This document shows positions 43,301-55,040 of a stretch of DNA of 64,000 nucleotides, one piece after another; positions within the stretch are counted from its first letter, which is position 1, and every line of letters begins with the position of its first letter. The position numbers were made by a program, and so were the translations under genes. The stretch is from the NCBI GenBank assembly GCA_003246205.1, contig QKBC01000010.1:156320-220319 (forward strand), given 5' to 3'. The notes under the pieces were generated by a model. The model was given only the letters and a program-made list of their open reading frames with translations, was not told where the DNA came from and ran no database searches. Origin of the DNA: Flavobacterium haoranii (lineage in GTDB: Bacteria > Bacteroidota > Bacteroidia > Flavobacteriales > Flavobacteriaceae).

Positions 43301-43370
43301 AGAAGCTCAAACCGAGTTAGCAGCTATAAAAGCAGAAGAAGCCAAAACAAATTCATCAATAACAGAGTAA
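40356..43370 (+). CDS. Large exported tetratricopeptide-repeat protein
   Basis: A protein of 1004 residues with a signal peptide (IRLASLLLMGSPALLFSQ) and then TPR/Sel1-type helical repeats from end to end. More than fifteen units are recognisable by A-Y-Y-L/A patterns such as AQNAYYHLAECYLKTDKKQQA and YADDALYELGNTYVNENNESKA; several resemble the BamD/YbgF type. It is periplasmic or bound to the outer-membrane inner face. The barrel protein follows 46 bp downstream (10 bp if its upstream ATG is used), so the two probably form a functional pair. Flavobacteria keep this combination; the role is unknown. Confidence 0.86.
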   Translation: MIKKIRLASLLLMGSPALLFSQQTAIYTNELKEFDRAIELYKDQQYQSAQIIFEKVKNQNKNQDVQADCAYYIANCAIHLNQYGADKLIEDFVEDYPTSTKQNQAYIEVAHYYFNEGGYAKSLEWFDKADTSNMSNADREKYNFQKGYAYFTLKRNKEAQKYLNQVVNSPVYGSQAKYYLGYMSYETDDYNSANQYFDQVSDQDKYKEKMGYFQADMNFKLGNFQKAIDLGLAQLPKSNAQEKSELSKIIGESYFNLKQYDKALPYLLDYKGKKGKWNNTDFYQLGYTYYKQNDYENAINQFNKIINGNDHVAQNAYYHLAECYLKTDKKQQALNAFKTASEMDFDLKIQEDAYLNYAKLSYEIGNPYQSVPEVLKAYLDKYPDTSYKQEINNLLISSYITSKNYTEALDLLEKNKSPENRLAYQKVAFYRGLELFTDGNYQAAFDLFKKSISENKDFKFTARATFWKAEAEYNLEQYNEAMLSYKQFLGYSEAASVPEYKNVQYNLAYAYFKLKDYDNAIKYFTDFLAVVKNDNVRKVDAYLRLGDCNFISAKYWPAMEAYNKAIEMNSVSKDYAAFQKGISYGFVGKNDRKIEDLEKFIKTYPDSQYADDALYELGNTYVNENNESKAIASYDKLIANYPSSSYVAKSILKQGLIYYNNNKSEPALVKFKKVVAEFPNSPESLQAVSTARLIYVDNGRVDEYSDWVKTLSFVEVSDADLDNTTYESAEKQYLMNNSKQAISGFSNYVAKFPNGLHALHANFYLAQLYFADGLESNSTKHYEYVINQPRNEFTEQALARLSQVYLKAKEYDNAIPVLTRLENEADYPQNKTYAQSNLMKAYYEKENYTSAVVYADKVLVNDKVDDRIKSDAQIIIARSAIKTNDEAKAKKAYADLLKIAKGELAAEALYYDAYFKNKDGKFEESNKAVQKLAKDYSGYKYYGAKGLVVMAKNFYGLKDSFQATYILDSVIKNFGDYPDVVEEAQTELAAIKAEEAKTNSSITE

Positions 43371-43416
43371 ATCACTTTAAATGTTAACTGATAATCGAAA
43401 AAAAGAAAACGTAAGT

Positions 43417-45171
43417 ATGAAAAACTTCAAAATATATTTATTAGGAACAACTGCATTATTAGCGGGCCAAATTTCTCTGGCACAAGAAAAAGACAATATA
43501 GGTTCTGAAGTTGTAAATGTAGTAAAACCTTATACGCCAACTATTTCAGATGCTTTTAAAGTAAAAGAAACACCGGTGATTAACGATGATGAAAATACGC
43601 AGAAAGAAGCAATCGAGTATAATATTTTTTCTTTTCCGGTAGCTTCAACCTTTACACCGGCAAAAGGTAAAGCAGCAGGAGTAGACAAAGCTGAAAAAGA
43701 GAAACTCTATAAGAACTATGCGACTTTAGGATTCGGAAATTATCCGACGATCAATGCAGAACTCTTCGTAACCGAAAATTTCGGGCGAAACAGTTACATA
43801 GGCGGAATGTTACGTCACTTATCGTCGCAAGGAGGAATTAAAGATGTTGTTTTAGATGACAAATATTACAATACTAGTTTAGATGTTACCTATGGTACTC
43901 GAGATCGCGATATGAGCTGGAATGTTGATTTAGGTGTAAAAAATCAGATATATAACTGGTACGGACTGCCTGTTGAGAATATCATCTTTACAGAAGATAT
44001 GATTAATGCAATAGACGAAAGACAATCGTATAATACTATTGCTCTTGGAGGAAAGTTAAGCTTGACAGATAGCTATTTCAGTGACGTAAGTTTACAGTTC
44101 AAACGCTTTTCTGATGCTTTAAGCTCAGGAGAAAACCGATTTTATGTAAAACCGAATTTTGATATTGATGCTTTCGACCAAAAAATAAAAGCTAATTTCA
44201 TTATAGATTATGTAGGCGGAAGTTTTGATAAAGATTACGAAGGAATCTCTGATATTAGCTACAGCAATGTTATTTTCGGAACTAAGCCAAGTATTTTATA
44301 CCAACAAGATGATTTATCAGTTCAGTTAGGAGCCGGAGTATTTTATACTACAGGGAAATTTAACGGAACAAGCGATAGCAAAATATTTGTGTATCCTAAT
44401 GTAAAAGCATCGTATAAAATCGTAGGCGATTTATTGATTGGTTATGCTGGTGCCGAAGGAGGATTAAACCAAAATTCGTATGCTGATTTTGTAGATCAAA
44501 ATCCTTTTGTGTCACCAACACTTTATATTGCGCCAACAGATAATAAATACGATATTTATGTTGGTTTCAAAGGAAAATTAGCTAATTCGGTTGCTTTTAA
44601 TGTGAGAGGTTCGTATAACAATGAAGATGGAAAAGCACTTTTTACAAGCAATCCTTATATCTATGGAAATGCTAATACAGAAGGTTATACTAATGGAAAT
44701 TCATTCGGAGTGGTGTATGATAATGTAAAAACATTAAGCATTTTCGGAGAATTAAAAGCCGATTTTTCGAAAAGTGTAAGTTTAGGAATTAATGGAACAT
44801 ACAATAATTTCTCAACAGACTACGAAACAGAAGCATGGAATTTACCGCAATTAAAAATAGGAACTACTGTCGATGTTGATTTTGATGAAAAATGGTATGC
44901 CGGAGCCAAAATATTTTTTGTAGGCGAAAGAAAAGACAGAGTTACGGTTCAAAGTTTGGCGGCGGTTTTTCCACCGGAATTCACGACCAAAGAAGTAACG
45001 CTTGATAGTTATTTTGACCTGAATATGCATGTAGGTTATAAGTATAACGACCGTTTAACAGCTTTCTTAAAAGGGAATAATTTAGCAAGTCAGCAATACA
45101 ATCGCTGGGCAAATTATCCGGTTCAAGGAATCCAGATTTTGTTAGGAGCTAACTACAAATTCGATTTTTAA
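43417..45171 (+). CDS. Outer-membrane beta-barrel protein (TonB-receptor-like, no plug)
   Basis: A 584-residue protein from the ATG at 43417. An ATG at 43381 would add 12 hydrophilic residues in front of a clear signal peptide (MKNFKIYLLGTTALLAGQISLAQ). After a ~90-residue periplasmic lead (VVKPYTPTISDAFKVKETP) comes a long series of amphipathic strands such as YIGGMLRHLSSQGG and NSVAFNVRGSYNNEDG. The final residues NYKFDF end in phenylalanine, the usual BAM-recognition signal. There is no TonB plug domain, so annotation as TonB-dependent receptor would be loose. Probably works with the upstream TPR protein. Confidence 0.82.
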   Translation: MKNFKIYLLGTTALLAGQISLAQEKDNIGSEVVNVVKPYTPTISDAFKVKETPVINDDENTQKEAIEYNIFSFPVASTFTPAKGKAAGVDKAEKEKLYKNYATLGFGNYPTINAELFVTENFGRNSYIGGMLRHLSSQGGIKDVVLDDKYYNTSLDVTYGTRDRDMSWNVDLGVKNQIYNWYGLPVENIIFTEDMINAIDERQSYNTIALGGKLSLTDSYFSDVSLQFKRFSDALSSGENRFYVKPNFDIDAFDQKIKANFIIDYVGGSFDKDYEGISDISYSNVIFGTKPSILYQQDDLSVQLGAGVFYTTGKFNGTSDSKIFVYPNVKASYKIVGDLLIGYAGAEGGLNQNSYADFVDQNPFVSPTLYIAPTDNKYDIYVGFKGKLANSVAFNVRGSYNNEDGKALFTSNPYIYGNANTEGYTNGNSFGVVYDNVKTLSIFGELKADFSKSVSLGINGTYNNFSTDYETEAWNLPQLKIGTTVDVDFDEKWYAGAKIFFVGERKDRVTVQSLAAVFPPEFTTKEVTLDSYFDLNMHVGYKYNDRLTAFLKGNNLASQQYNRWANYPVQGIQILLGANYKFDF

Positions 45172-45177
45172 GATTTC

Positions 45178-45247
45178 AAAATTCGTTATTCCAAGTTGAT
45201 TGTTCCATGTTAAAATGTTGAATGTTCAATTTTGAGTAACGAATTTT
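45178..45247. repeat. Inverted repeat with nested hairpin in a 259-bp intergenic region
   Basis: AAAATTCGTTA (45178-45188) and its exact complement TAACGAATTTT (45237-45247) flank a 48-bp interior that itself contains TTGAA-TG-TTCAA. This follows the barrel gene directly. It may terminate or stabilise that message, or be a remnant of a small mobile repeat. The remaining ~180 bp up to 45430 are AT-rich; I see no gene there. Confidence 0.5.
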
Positions 45248-45430
45248 CAAGTTTAGAAAAGAGTTTTCTAAGTTTTTAAAAACGGTTGTTTTGCTGAAAA
45301 ACAATTTGAAGATTGTTTTTTACGAATAAATTATGTTTTTTTAAATTTATTTTATTGGAACAAAATCTAATGTTGAAGATTTTGGGCAATGTGGAGATTT
45401 TGAGAAGTTATATAAACTTTTAAAATAAAA

Positions 45431-45880
45431 ATGACCTTCAAACAAAAAATACATTCGCATTACATACAACTTCTCGAAAAGAAAATTAAAACCCAGCGCA
45501 AGCAAATTTCTGATTTAGCAGAAGACGCTCAAAATGATGCAAAAGGTTCTGCAGGAGATAAACACGAAACAGCTTTATCCATGATGCACTTGGAACAAGA
45601 AAAGCTAAGCCAGAAACTAAAAGAAGCTTTAGAACAAAAAAGTATATTAGAAAATATGAATGTTTTAAAGGAAAACAGATTAGTAGGAATAGGAAGTTTA
45701 GTCTACACGGATAAATTCTTGTTTTTTGTGAGTGCAGCTTTGCCACAAACAAATATAGATGGTACAAATATAATTTCATTATCACTCGAATCTCCTATAG
45801 GAAAAGTGATGAAAGGAAGGCGAGTGGGGGACGAGTTTAGTTTTAATTCCACAAGATATACAATTTTAAAAATTGAGTAA
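45431..45880 (+). CDS. GreA/GreB C-terminal-like small protein with coiled-coil N-terminus
   Basis: A protein of 149 residues. The first ~75 residues are a charged helix pair (EKKIKTQRKQISDLAEDAQNDAKGSAGDKHETALSMMHLEQEKLSQKLKEAL), as in the Gre-factor coiled coil. The last ~30 residues (SPIGKVMKGRRVGDEFSF...YTILKIE) match the GreA/GreB FKBP-like C-domain (SPLG-x-A-L-L-G-K-x-x-G-D). Related flavobacterial proteins are sometimes labelled 3-oxoacyl-ACP synthase, which the sequence does not support. A role at RNA polymerase is plausible but not proven; the acidic tip residues of true Gre factors (D-x-x-E) are replaced by a GSAGDKHE loop. Confidence 0.72.
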   Translation: MTFKQKIHSHYIQLLEKKIKTQRKQISDLAEDAQNDAKGSAGDKHETALSMMHLEQEKLSQKLKEALEQKSILENMNVLKENRLVGIGSLVYTDKFLFFVSAALPQTNIDGTNIISLSLESPIGKVMKGRRVGDEFSFNSTRYTILKIE

Positions 45881-45904
45881 AGCCGCTTTTAAGTGGCTTT
45901 TTTT
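45879..45904 (+). terminator. Intrinsic terminator after the GreA-like gene
   Basis: AAAGCCGCT/AGTGGCTTT stem of 9 bp (one G-T pair) with a TTTA loop, followed by seven T. It begins within the stop codon. Confidence 0.8.
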
Positions 45905-45986
45905 ATATTTAAAAAATCAAAATCCTTCTCTTAGAGTTAAAAAATAAAATGTAAAAATTGAAATATGTAACTAAAAGTAATTAAAA

Positions 45987-45994
45987 TAACTTTG
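45987..45994 (+). promoter_or_regulatory. Possible -7 element upstream of asnB
   Basis: TAACTTTG matches TAnnTTTG but lies 164 bp before the asnB ATG, predicting a leader of ~155 nt. No good -33 at normal distance. The leader is strongly A/T-rich and shows no riboswitch-like structure I can recognise. Confidence 0.25.
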
Positions 45995-46158
45995 TTTTGT
46001 TTAAAATAATCACAAAAACATATTTTTTGATTTAAAAATATAATTAATAAACGTATTATAGTTTATAAAAAAAAGCTAAAAGCCCAACTTTGCTTCATCA
46101 AAATAATGTTACAAGCATAAAAACATTAAAAAATTAAAGTAAAAAAGATAGCAACGAT

Positions 46159-47784
46159 ATGTGTGGTATTTTAGCAGTTATAGGAAAAGGAAAAGATGAA
46201 GCTTTAGTAAAGCAGCTTTCTAAAAGAATGAGTCACAGAGGTCCGGATGAAAGTGATATCCATGTGACGGAGGCAGGACATATTCTGGCTCATGAAAGAT
46301 TATCAATTGTAGATTTGCATACCGGGAAGCAACCTATTCAGGGAACTTCAACGGCTTGGATGGTTCATAATGGAGAAATCTATAATCACAAGAAATTAAG
46401 AGAAACTGTCTTAAAAAACCATACATTCAGAACAACATCCGATTCAGAAGTGATCGTGCATTTATATGAAGAATTCGGTTATGATTTCTGTGATTATTTA
46501 GACGGAATGTTTGCTTTTGTTGTAGTCGATGGTGATGATTTTATAGCCGGACGTGATCCGCTAGGGATAAAACCGTTATATTACGGTATTGATGATAGGG
46601 GAAGATATTATTTCGCAAGCGAAATGAAAGCAATTGCAGATCAATGTACTACATTTTCAACTTTTCCTCCGGGACATTTTTATACTGAAAAAACAGGATT
46701 TGTTAAATATTACAAACCAGAATGGGAAGACGCGGCCAAAGCAGTTGAAGACGTAGATTATAAAGCAATTCGGGAAACGTTGACTGAAGCAGTTAAAAAA
46801 CGTTTAATGGCCGATGTTCCGTTTGGTGTATTGCTTTCAGGAGGATTAGATTCCTCTTTGACTTCCTCAATAGCTAAAAGACTGTTAGCAGATACAGATC
46901 AAGTACTACATTCATTTTCTATCGGATTAGATGAAACCGCTCCGGATTTGGTAGCAGCAAGGAAAGTAGCCAAATTTATAGGAACAGAACACCATGAGTT
47001 TTATTTTACAGTAGAAGAAGGTATTCAAAATCTTGAAAAACTGATTTGGCATCTGGAAACTTATGATGTAACTTCTATAAGAGCCAGTACTCCTATGTAT
47101 TTCATGTCAAAAGCAATTACGGAAACCGGAATAAAAATGGTGTTGTCAGGCGAAGGAGCAGATGAAATTTTCGGAGGATACCTTTATTTCCGAAATGCAC
47201 CTTCTGCAGAAGAATTTCAAAAGGAAACCATAGAAAGAGTTCAGAAGTTGTTTACAGCAGATTTGCTAAGAGCTGATAAATCGACAATGGCTCATGGTTT
47301 AGAAGCGAGAGTACCGTTTTTAGATAAAGATTTTCTGGAATTAGCAATTAAAGTAAAACCGGAAGAAAAACAACCGAAAACATATAACGGAGTAGAAAAA
47401 TATATTTTGCGAAAAGCATTTGATACACCTGAAAAACCATATTTGCCGGATGAGGTTTTATGGCGCCAGAAAGAACAATTTTCAGATGGTGTAGGTTATA
47501 ATTGGATCGATACCTTGATCGAATATTGCGAATCACAGGTAACCGATGAAGAATTTGCAAAAGCAGCTGAGTTATATCCATATAACACACCGTTAACAAA
47601 AGAAGCCTTTTATTATAGAAGTATCTTTCATAAACATTTTCCACAACAAAGCGCAGCTCAAACTGTGAGAAAATGGATTCCAAAGTGGCAGTCTAATCAA
47701 GATCCAAGTGGAAGAGCAAATGAAGCCCATGTAAAAGCAGATGTAACTATTGCTACTAAGGATGCCTCTAAATTGACCGTTTAA
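46159..47784 (+). CDS. asnB: Glutamine-hydrolysing asparagine synthetase B
   Basis: A protein of 541 residues (E. coli AsnB 554), making asparagine from aspartate, glutamine and ATP. The N-terminal glutaminase starts MCGILAVIG so that C2 is the nucleophile after Met removal; RLSIVDLHTGKQPI and HNGEIYNH line the glutamine pocket. The synthetase domain has the PP-loop LSGGLDSS (SGGLDS at 227-232), SGEGADEIFGGY and a C-terminal LWRQKEQFSDGVGYNWID. Monocistronic by position, with a terminator on each side. Length and motifs argue for AsnB proper rather than an amidotransferase of a biosynthetic cluster. Confidence 0.95.
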   Translation: MCGILAVIGKGKDEALVKQLSKRMSHRGPDESDIHVTEAGHILAHERLSIVDLHTGKQPIQGTSTAWMVHNGEIYNHKKLRETVLKNHTFRTTSDSEVIVHLYEEFGYDFCDYLDGMFAFVVVDGDDFIAGRDPLGIKPLYYGIDDRGRYYFASEMKAIADQCTTFSTFPPGHFYTEKTGFVKYYKPEWEDAAKAVEDVDYKAIRETLTEAVKKRLMADVPFGVLLSGGLDSSLTSSIAKRLLADTDQVLHSFSIGLDETAPDLVAARKVAKFIGTEHHEFYFTVEEGIQNLEKLIWHLETYDVTSIRASTPMYFMSKAITETGIKMVLSGEGADEIFGGYLYFRNAPSAEEFQKETIERVQKLFTADLLRADKSTMAHGLEARVPFLDKDFLELAIKVKPEEKQPKTYNGVEKYILRKAFDTPEKPYLPDEVLWRQKEQFSDGVGYNWIDTLIEYCESQVTDEEFAKAAELYPYNTPLTKEAFYYRSIFHKHFPQQSAAQTVRKWIPKWQSNQDPSGRANEAHVKADVTIATKDASKLTV

Positions 47785-47815
47785 TTTTTTTATGGTTATA
47801 GTTTGTTTTGATAAT

Positions 47816-47852
47816 CGTCGACTTGTGTAAAACGAGTCGGCGTTTATTGTTT
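47816..47852 (+). terminator. Probable terminator of asnB
   Basis: Stem CGTCGACT/AGTCGGCG (47816-47823 and 47835-47842; one G-T pair) with an 11-nt loop, followed by TTTATTGTTTTT. It is 31 bp past the asnB stop. Confidence 0.55.
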
Positions 47853-47863
47853 TTAGCCAGTAG

Positions 47864-50900
<3,037 letters not shown>

Positions 50901-50915
50901 CTAAAACAGAACAAA

Positions 50916-51848
50916 ATGAAAGTAACGGTAGTAGGTGCCGGACATTTAGGTGCAACTTGCGCTAATGTTATGGCGTATAGAAAAATCGCAAGTGAAATTG
51001 TATTGTTAGATATTGAAGAAGGAGTAGCAGAGGGTAAAGCGCTGGATATTATGCAAAGTGCTCCAACCGCTGGTTTTACTTCTTTAGTTATAGGTTGTAC
51101 AAATGATTATGAGAAAACTGCTAATAGCGATGTAGTAGTTATTACATCCGGAATTCCCAGAAAACCGGGAATGACTAGAGAAGAGTTAATCGGCATCAAT
51201 GCAGGAATAGTAAAATTAGTAGCAACTAATATTCTGAAATTTTCCCCTAATGCTATATTGGTTGTAGTTTCTAATCCGATGGATACAATGACGTATTTAG
51301 CTTTAAAGGTAACAGGATTGCCTAAAAACAGAGTAATCGGAATGGGAGGCGCTTTAGATAGTTCTCGTTTTCGATATTATTTATCACAAGCTACAGGAGA
51401 ACCAATTAATGATATTCAGGCAATGGTTATCGGAGGGCATGGAGATACAACAATGATTCCGTTAGCTCGTTTGGCTACCTATAATGGATTGCCTATTGCT
51501 ACGTTTCTTTCAGAAGGCGAGTTACAAGATGTAGTAGCTAAAACAATGGTTGGAGGAGCTACTTTAACAAAATTGTTGGGAACATCAGCTTGGTATGGTC
51601 CGGGAGCTGCTGTAGCCTTTTTAGTGGATAGTATTTTGAACAACCAAAAAAGAATGATTCCGTGTTCAGTCTATCTTGAAGGCGAATATGGTGCGAGTGA
51701 TGTTTGTATCGGAGTGCCTTGTATTATAGGTAAAAACGGAGTGGAACAAATTCTTGATGTTCAGTTAAATGAAGAAGAAAAAGAAAAGTTTGCTAAAAGT
51801 GTAGAAGCAGTGCAAAACATGAATCAGGATTTGAGTTCAGTTTTATAA
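50916..51848 (+). CDS. mdh: Malate dehydrogenase
   Basis: A 310-residue LDH-like malate dehydrogenase of the TCA cycle. NAD loop GAGHLG (7-12) with an aspartate (LLDIEEG) at the end of the second strand selecting NAD+. Substrate loop SGIPRKPGMTREEL carries the malate-discriminating arginines, VVSNPMDTMTYLAL contains the asparagine contact, and IGGHGDTTMIPL holds the catalytic histidine. It lies 15 bp behind the DUF6588-like gene, hence in the gyrB transcript. Confidence 0.97.
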   Translation: MKVTVVGAGHLGATCANVMAYRKIASEIVLLDIEEGVAEGKALDIMQSAPTAGFTSLVIGCTNDYEKTANSDVVVITSGIPRKPGMTREELIGINAGIVKLVATNILKFSPNAILVVVSNPMDTMTYLALKVTGLPKNRVIGMGGALDSSRFRYYLSQATGEPINDIQAMVIGGHGDTTMIPLARLATYNGLPIATFLSEGELQDVVAKTMVGGATLTKLLGTSAWYGPGAAVAFLVDSILNNQKRMIPCSVYLEGEYGASDVCIGVPCIIGKNGVEQILDVQLNEEEKEKFAKSVEAVQNMNQDLSSVL

Positions 51849-51956
51849 GTTTTTGAGATTCAAAGATTAAAAAAACTATTGTCTGAGAGTTAGTAATTAT
51901 TTCGGTCATAGAATAACAATATTTGGAAAAAAAACGAATTTTATTTTACAATAAAA

Positions 51957-51987
51957 TTGGTTAATCCTATTGTAAATTATATATTTG
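51957..51987 (+). promoter_or_regulatory. secDF promoter with both -33 and -7 elements
   Basis: TTG at 51957-51959, 20 bp, then TATATTTG at 51980-51987: the best full match to the Bacteroidetes housekeeping promoter (TTG, about 17-23 bp, TAnnTTTG) in this window. It stands 43 bp before the secDF ATG. Confidence 0.6.
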
Positions 51988-52030
51988 TCCGTTTTTTATA
52001 AAAAATAGAGTAAATTAATATTTAGTAGTA

Positions 52031-54958
52031 ATGCAGAATAAAGGACTAATTAAATTTTTCGCAGTATTATTTGCTTTGGTTTGTCTTTATCAGTTATCGT
52101 TTACTTTTGTAGCAAACGGAATTGAAAAAGATGCGAAAGCTTATGCAAATGGGGATTTTCAAAAAGAAGTATCTTACTTAGATTCATTGTCTAAAGAAAA
52201 AGTATTCTTAGGGTATACTTATGATGAAGTAAGAAACAACCAAATTAACAAAGGTCTTGACTTAGAAGGAGGTATTAACGTAATTCTTCAGATTTCAGTT
52301 AAAGACATTTTAAAAGGTTTGGCAAATGGTTCAAAAAATCCTGCTTTTAACAAAGCTTTAGCAGATGCTAAGAAGAACCAACAAGGAAATCAAGATTATA
52401 TCGATGCTTTCTTTAAAGAAGCGAATACTGCAAATATCAAATTGGCAGATGCTGAAATTTTTGGTAACAGAAATTTAGATGAGTTAATCAAATTTGATAT
52501 GACTAACGATCAAGTAGAGCCAATTATCAAACAAAAAGTTCAAGAATCTGTAGAATCGGCTTTTAAAGTATTAAGAGAGCGTATTGATAAGTTTGGGGTT
52601 ACTCAACCTAATATTCAATTGTTAGGAAATTCAGGTAGAATCTTAGTAGAATTACCGGGAGCTAAAGATGTAGATCGTATTAAAAAACTTTTACAAAGTA
52701 CTGCTCAATTAGAATTTTGGGAAACTTATAAAGTTGAAGAAGTGGGTAACTTCTTAATGGCTGCTAATGAGGTTTTAAAGAAAACAGAAGTTAAAGAAGA
52801 AGTTTCTGAAGTTAAAGAAGCTGCTAAAGGAATTGATTCTTTACTTACAGATAATGTAGATTCTACAAAAGTTCAGGTAAATCCATTGTTTGATAGTATG
52901 GTTATGCCAGGACAACAAGGAACTCCTTATGTAGGTGTCTTTAAAGTTAAAGATACGGCTAAAATTAGTTCTTATTTAAACAGAAGCGACGTTCGTGTAT
53001 TATTGCCAACTGAGTTAGCTTATGTAAAATTTGCTTGGGGAAAAATTAATGAAAAAACTCCAGAAACAGTTGAGCTTTATGCATTAAAAGGAAATAGAGA
53101 AAACAAAGCACCTATTAGCGGTGGTGTAATTGTAGATGCAAGAGATACTTTTGATCAGTTAGGAAAACCTGCTGTTTCTATGCAAATGAATGGTGTAGGA
53201 GCTCGTGAATGGGAAAAGTTAACCGGTAAAGTATCACAACAAGGTAATGCAATTGCTATTGTTTTAGATAATATTGTATATTCGGCACCAGGTGTAAGCA
53301 GAGGTGCAATTAGCGGAGGTCAGTCTGAAATTTCAGGAAGCTTTACGATTAATGAAACAAAAGACTTAGCTAATATTTTAAGAGCAGGTAAATTACCGGC
53401 TGCTGCTGAAATCGTACAATCTGATGTTGTTGGACCATCATTAGGAGAAGAAGCTGTTAACAGCGGTATGATTTCATTCATTATCGGTTTCTCTTTAGTG
53501 TTATTATGGATGATCGTTTACTATGGTAAAGCAGGTTTCTATGCTAATTTAGCTTTGTTAGTAAACATTTTATTCATCTTTGGTGCTTTAGCAAGTTTCG
53601 GAGCTGTATTAACATTACCAGGTATTGCCGGTATCGTATTAACAATCGGTATGGCAGTTGATGCTAACGTAATTATTTATGAAAGGGCTAAAGAAGAATT
53701 GGATTCCGGTAAAACAGTTGAAGAAGCTATTAATTATTCATTTACTTGGAAAGGGGCAATGTCTTCAATTGTTGATGCTAACATTACAACTGCTTTAACG
53801 GCTATTATTTTATTAGTATTTGGTACAGGTCCGATTAAAGGTTTCGCAACTACTTTATTAATTGGTATTATAACTTCTGTATTTACAGCAATCTTTATCA
53901 CAAGAATATTGTTAGATTGGAGTTTGTCAAGAAATGAAAATATCACTTTTGCAACTTCAATTACTAAGAACTGGTTTAAAAACTTAAACTTTGATTTCTT
54001 GTCAAAACGAAAAGTTGCTTATATGATCTCAGGAGCTTTAATTATTTTGAGTTTAATCTCATTGTTTACTAAAGGTTTAAACCAAGGAGTTGACTTTGTC
54101 GGAGGAAGAACATATCAAGTTCGTTTTAACCAAGAAGTTTCTGCACCGGAAATTACAGCTGATTTAGTAAATGTTTTCGGAAGTGCTGAAGCAAAAGTGT
54201 TTGGTAATAAAAATCAGTTGAAGATTACAACTAAATATAAAGTTGATGAAGAAGGAGAAGGAGTAGATAAAGAAGTTAATGAAAAGTTATATAACGGTCT
54301 TAAAAAATATTTACCGACAGATTTAACTTATGAGCAATTTGTTACTTCTTATGAAGGAAAACAATATGGTATTATGCAAGCCTCTAAAGTTTCCGGTACT
54401 ATTTCAAAAGATATTAAAACCAACTCTATTTGGGCGGTATTAGGATCATTATTAGTAGTGTTCATTTATTTGATGATTTCGTTCAGAAAATGGCAGTTTG
54501 GTTTAGGTGCTGTAGTGGCAGTTGCACATGACGTTATTATTGTATTAGGTATATTCTCATTCTTCTATACTATCTTACCATTTAATATGGAGATCGACCA
54601 AGCGTTTATTGCCGCAATCTTAACGGTTATTGGTTACTCGTTGAATGATACGGTAATTGTATTTGACCGTGTGAGAGAATATTTAGATTACAACTCTTCA
54701 CCGGATTTTAAAGGTTTAGTAAATAAAGCTTTGAATTCTACATTGAGTAGAACGGTAAATACATCTGCTACTACATTAGTAGTATTGATTGCTATTTTTA
54801 TCTTTGGTGGAGAAACAATTCAAGGATTTGTATTTGCAATTTTAGTAGGTATTTTAGTTGGTACGTATTCATCATTATTTGTGGCTACACCGGTAATGAG
54901 CGATACTATGAGTGCTAAAGAAGCAGAACAAATGGCCTTAAACAAAAAAGAAGACTAA
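52031..54958 (+). CDS. secDF: Fused protein translocase subunit SecDF
   Basis: One protein of 975 residues joining SecD and SecF, the usual state in Bacteroidetes. Together they use the proton gradient to help the Sec translocon release exported proteins. First span VLFAL..SFTFVANG at the N-terminus; the SecD periplasmic P1 domain (LGYTYDEVRNNQINKGLDLEGGINVILQI) to about residue 470; then spans with IGMAVDANVIIYERAKEEL and the GTGPIKGFATTLLIG motif. The SecF half starts near residue 648 (FVGGRTYQVRF), with SLNDTVIVFDRVREYL and TLSRTVNTS in its membrane part. Monocistronic, ended by a strong hairpin. Confidence 0.97.
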   Translation: MQNKGLIKFFAVLFALVCLYQLSFTFVANGIEKDAKAYANGDFQKEVSYLDSLSKEKVFLGYTYDEVRNNQINKGLDLEGGINVILQISVKDILKGLANGSKNPAFNKALADAKKNQQGNQDYIDAFFKEANTANIKLADAEIFGNRNLDELIKFDMTNDQVEPIIKQKVQESVESAFKVLRERIDKFGVTQPNIQLLGNSGRILVELPGAKDVDRIKKLLQSTAQLEFWETYKVEEVGNFLMAANEVLKKTEVKEEVSEVKEAAKGIDSLLTDNVDSTKVQVNPLFDSMVMPGQQGTPYVGVFKVKDTAKISSYLNRSDVRVLLPTELAYVKFAWGKINEKTPETVELYALKGNRENKAPISGGVIVDARDTFDQLGKPAVSMQMNGVGAREWEKLTGKVSQQGNAIAIVLDNIVYSAPGVSRGAISGGQSEISGSFTINETKDLANILRAGKLPAAAEIVQSDVVGPSLGEEAVNSGMISFIIGFSLVLLWMIVYYGKAGFYANLALLVNILFIFGALASFGAVLTLPGIAGIVLTIGMAVDANVIIYERAKEELDSGKTVEEAINYSFTWKGAMSSIVDANITTALTAIILLVFGTGPIKGFATTLLIGIITSVFTAIFITRILLDWSLSRNENITFATSITKNWFKNLNFDFLSKRKVAYMISGALIILSLISLFTKGLNQGVDFVGGRTYQVRFNQEVSAPEITADLVNVFGSAEAKVFGNKNQLKITTKYKVDEEGEGVDKEVNEKLYNGLKKYLPTDLTYEQFVTSYEGKQYGIMQASKVSGTISKDIKTNSIWAVLGSLLVVFIYLMISFRKWQFGLGAVVAVAHDVIIVLGIFSFFYTILPFNMEIDQAFIAAILTVIGYSLNDTVIVFDRVREYLDYNSSPDFKGLVNKALNSTLSRTVNTSATTLVVLIAIFIFGGETIQGFVFAILVGILVGTYSSLFVATPVMSDTMSAKEAEQMALNKKED

Positions 54959-54982
54959 ATATTAGATTATTTATAAATATTG

Positions 54983-55012
54983 AAAGTCCTGACATTGTCA
55001 GGACTTTTTTTG
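54983..55012 (+). terminator. secDF terminator
   Basis: Perfect 11-bp stem AAAGTCCTGAC/GTCAGGACTTT around an ATT loop, followed by five more T, 24 bp after the secDF stop. Confidence 0.9.
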
Positions 55013-55040
55013 TATATTAACTTTCTAAAATTTATTCGTT

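Noticed and set aside
43381..43416. Upstream ATG of the beta-barrel gene
   Set aside because: It would put twelve charged residues before an intact signal peptide; the ATG at 43417 fits better.
45431..45880. 3-oxoacyl-ACP synthase
   Set aside because: A thiolase-fold synthase needs about 400 residues and Cys-His-His/Asn; this 149-residue protein has a Gre-type layout and no such residues.
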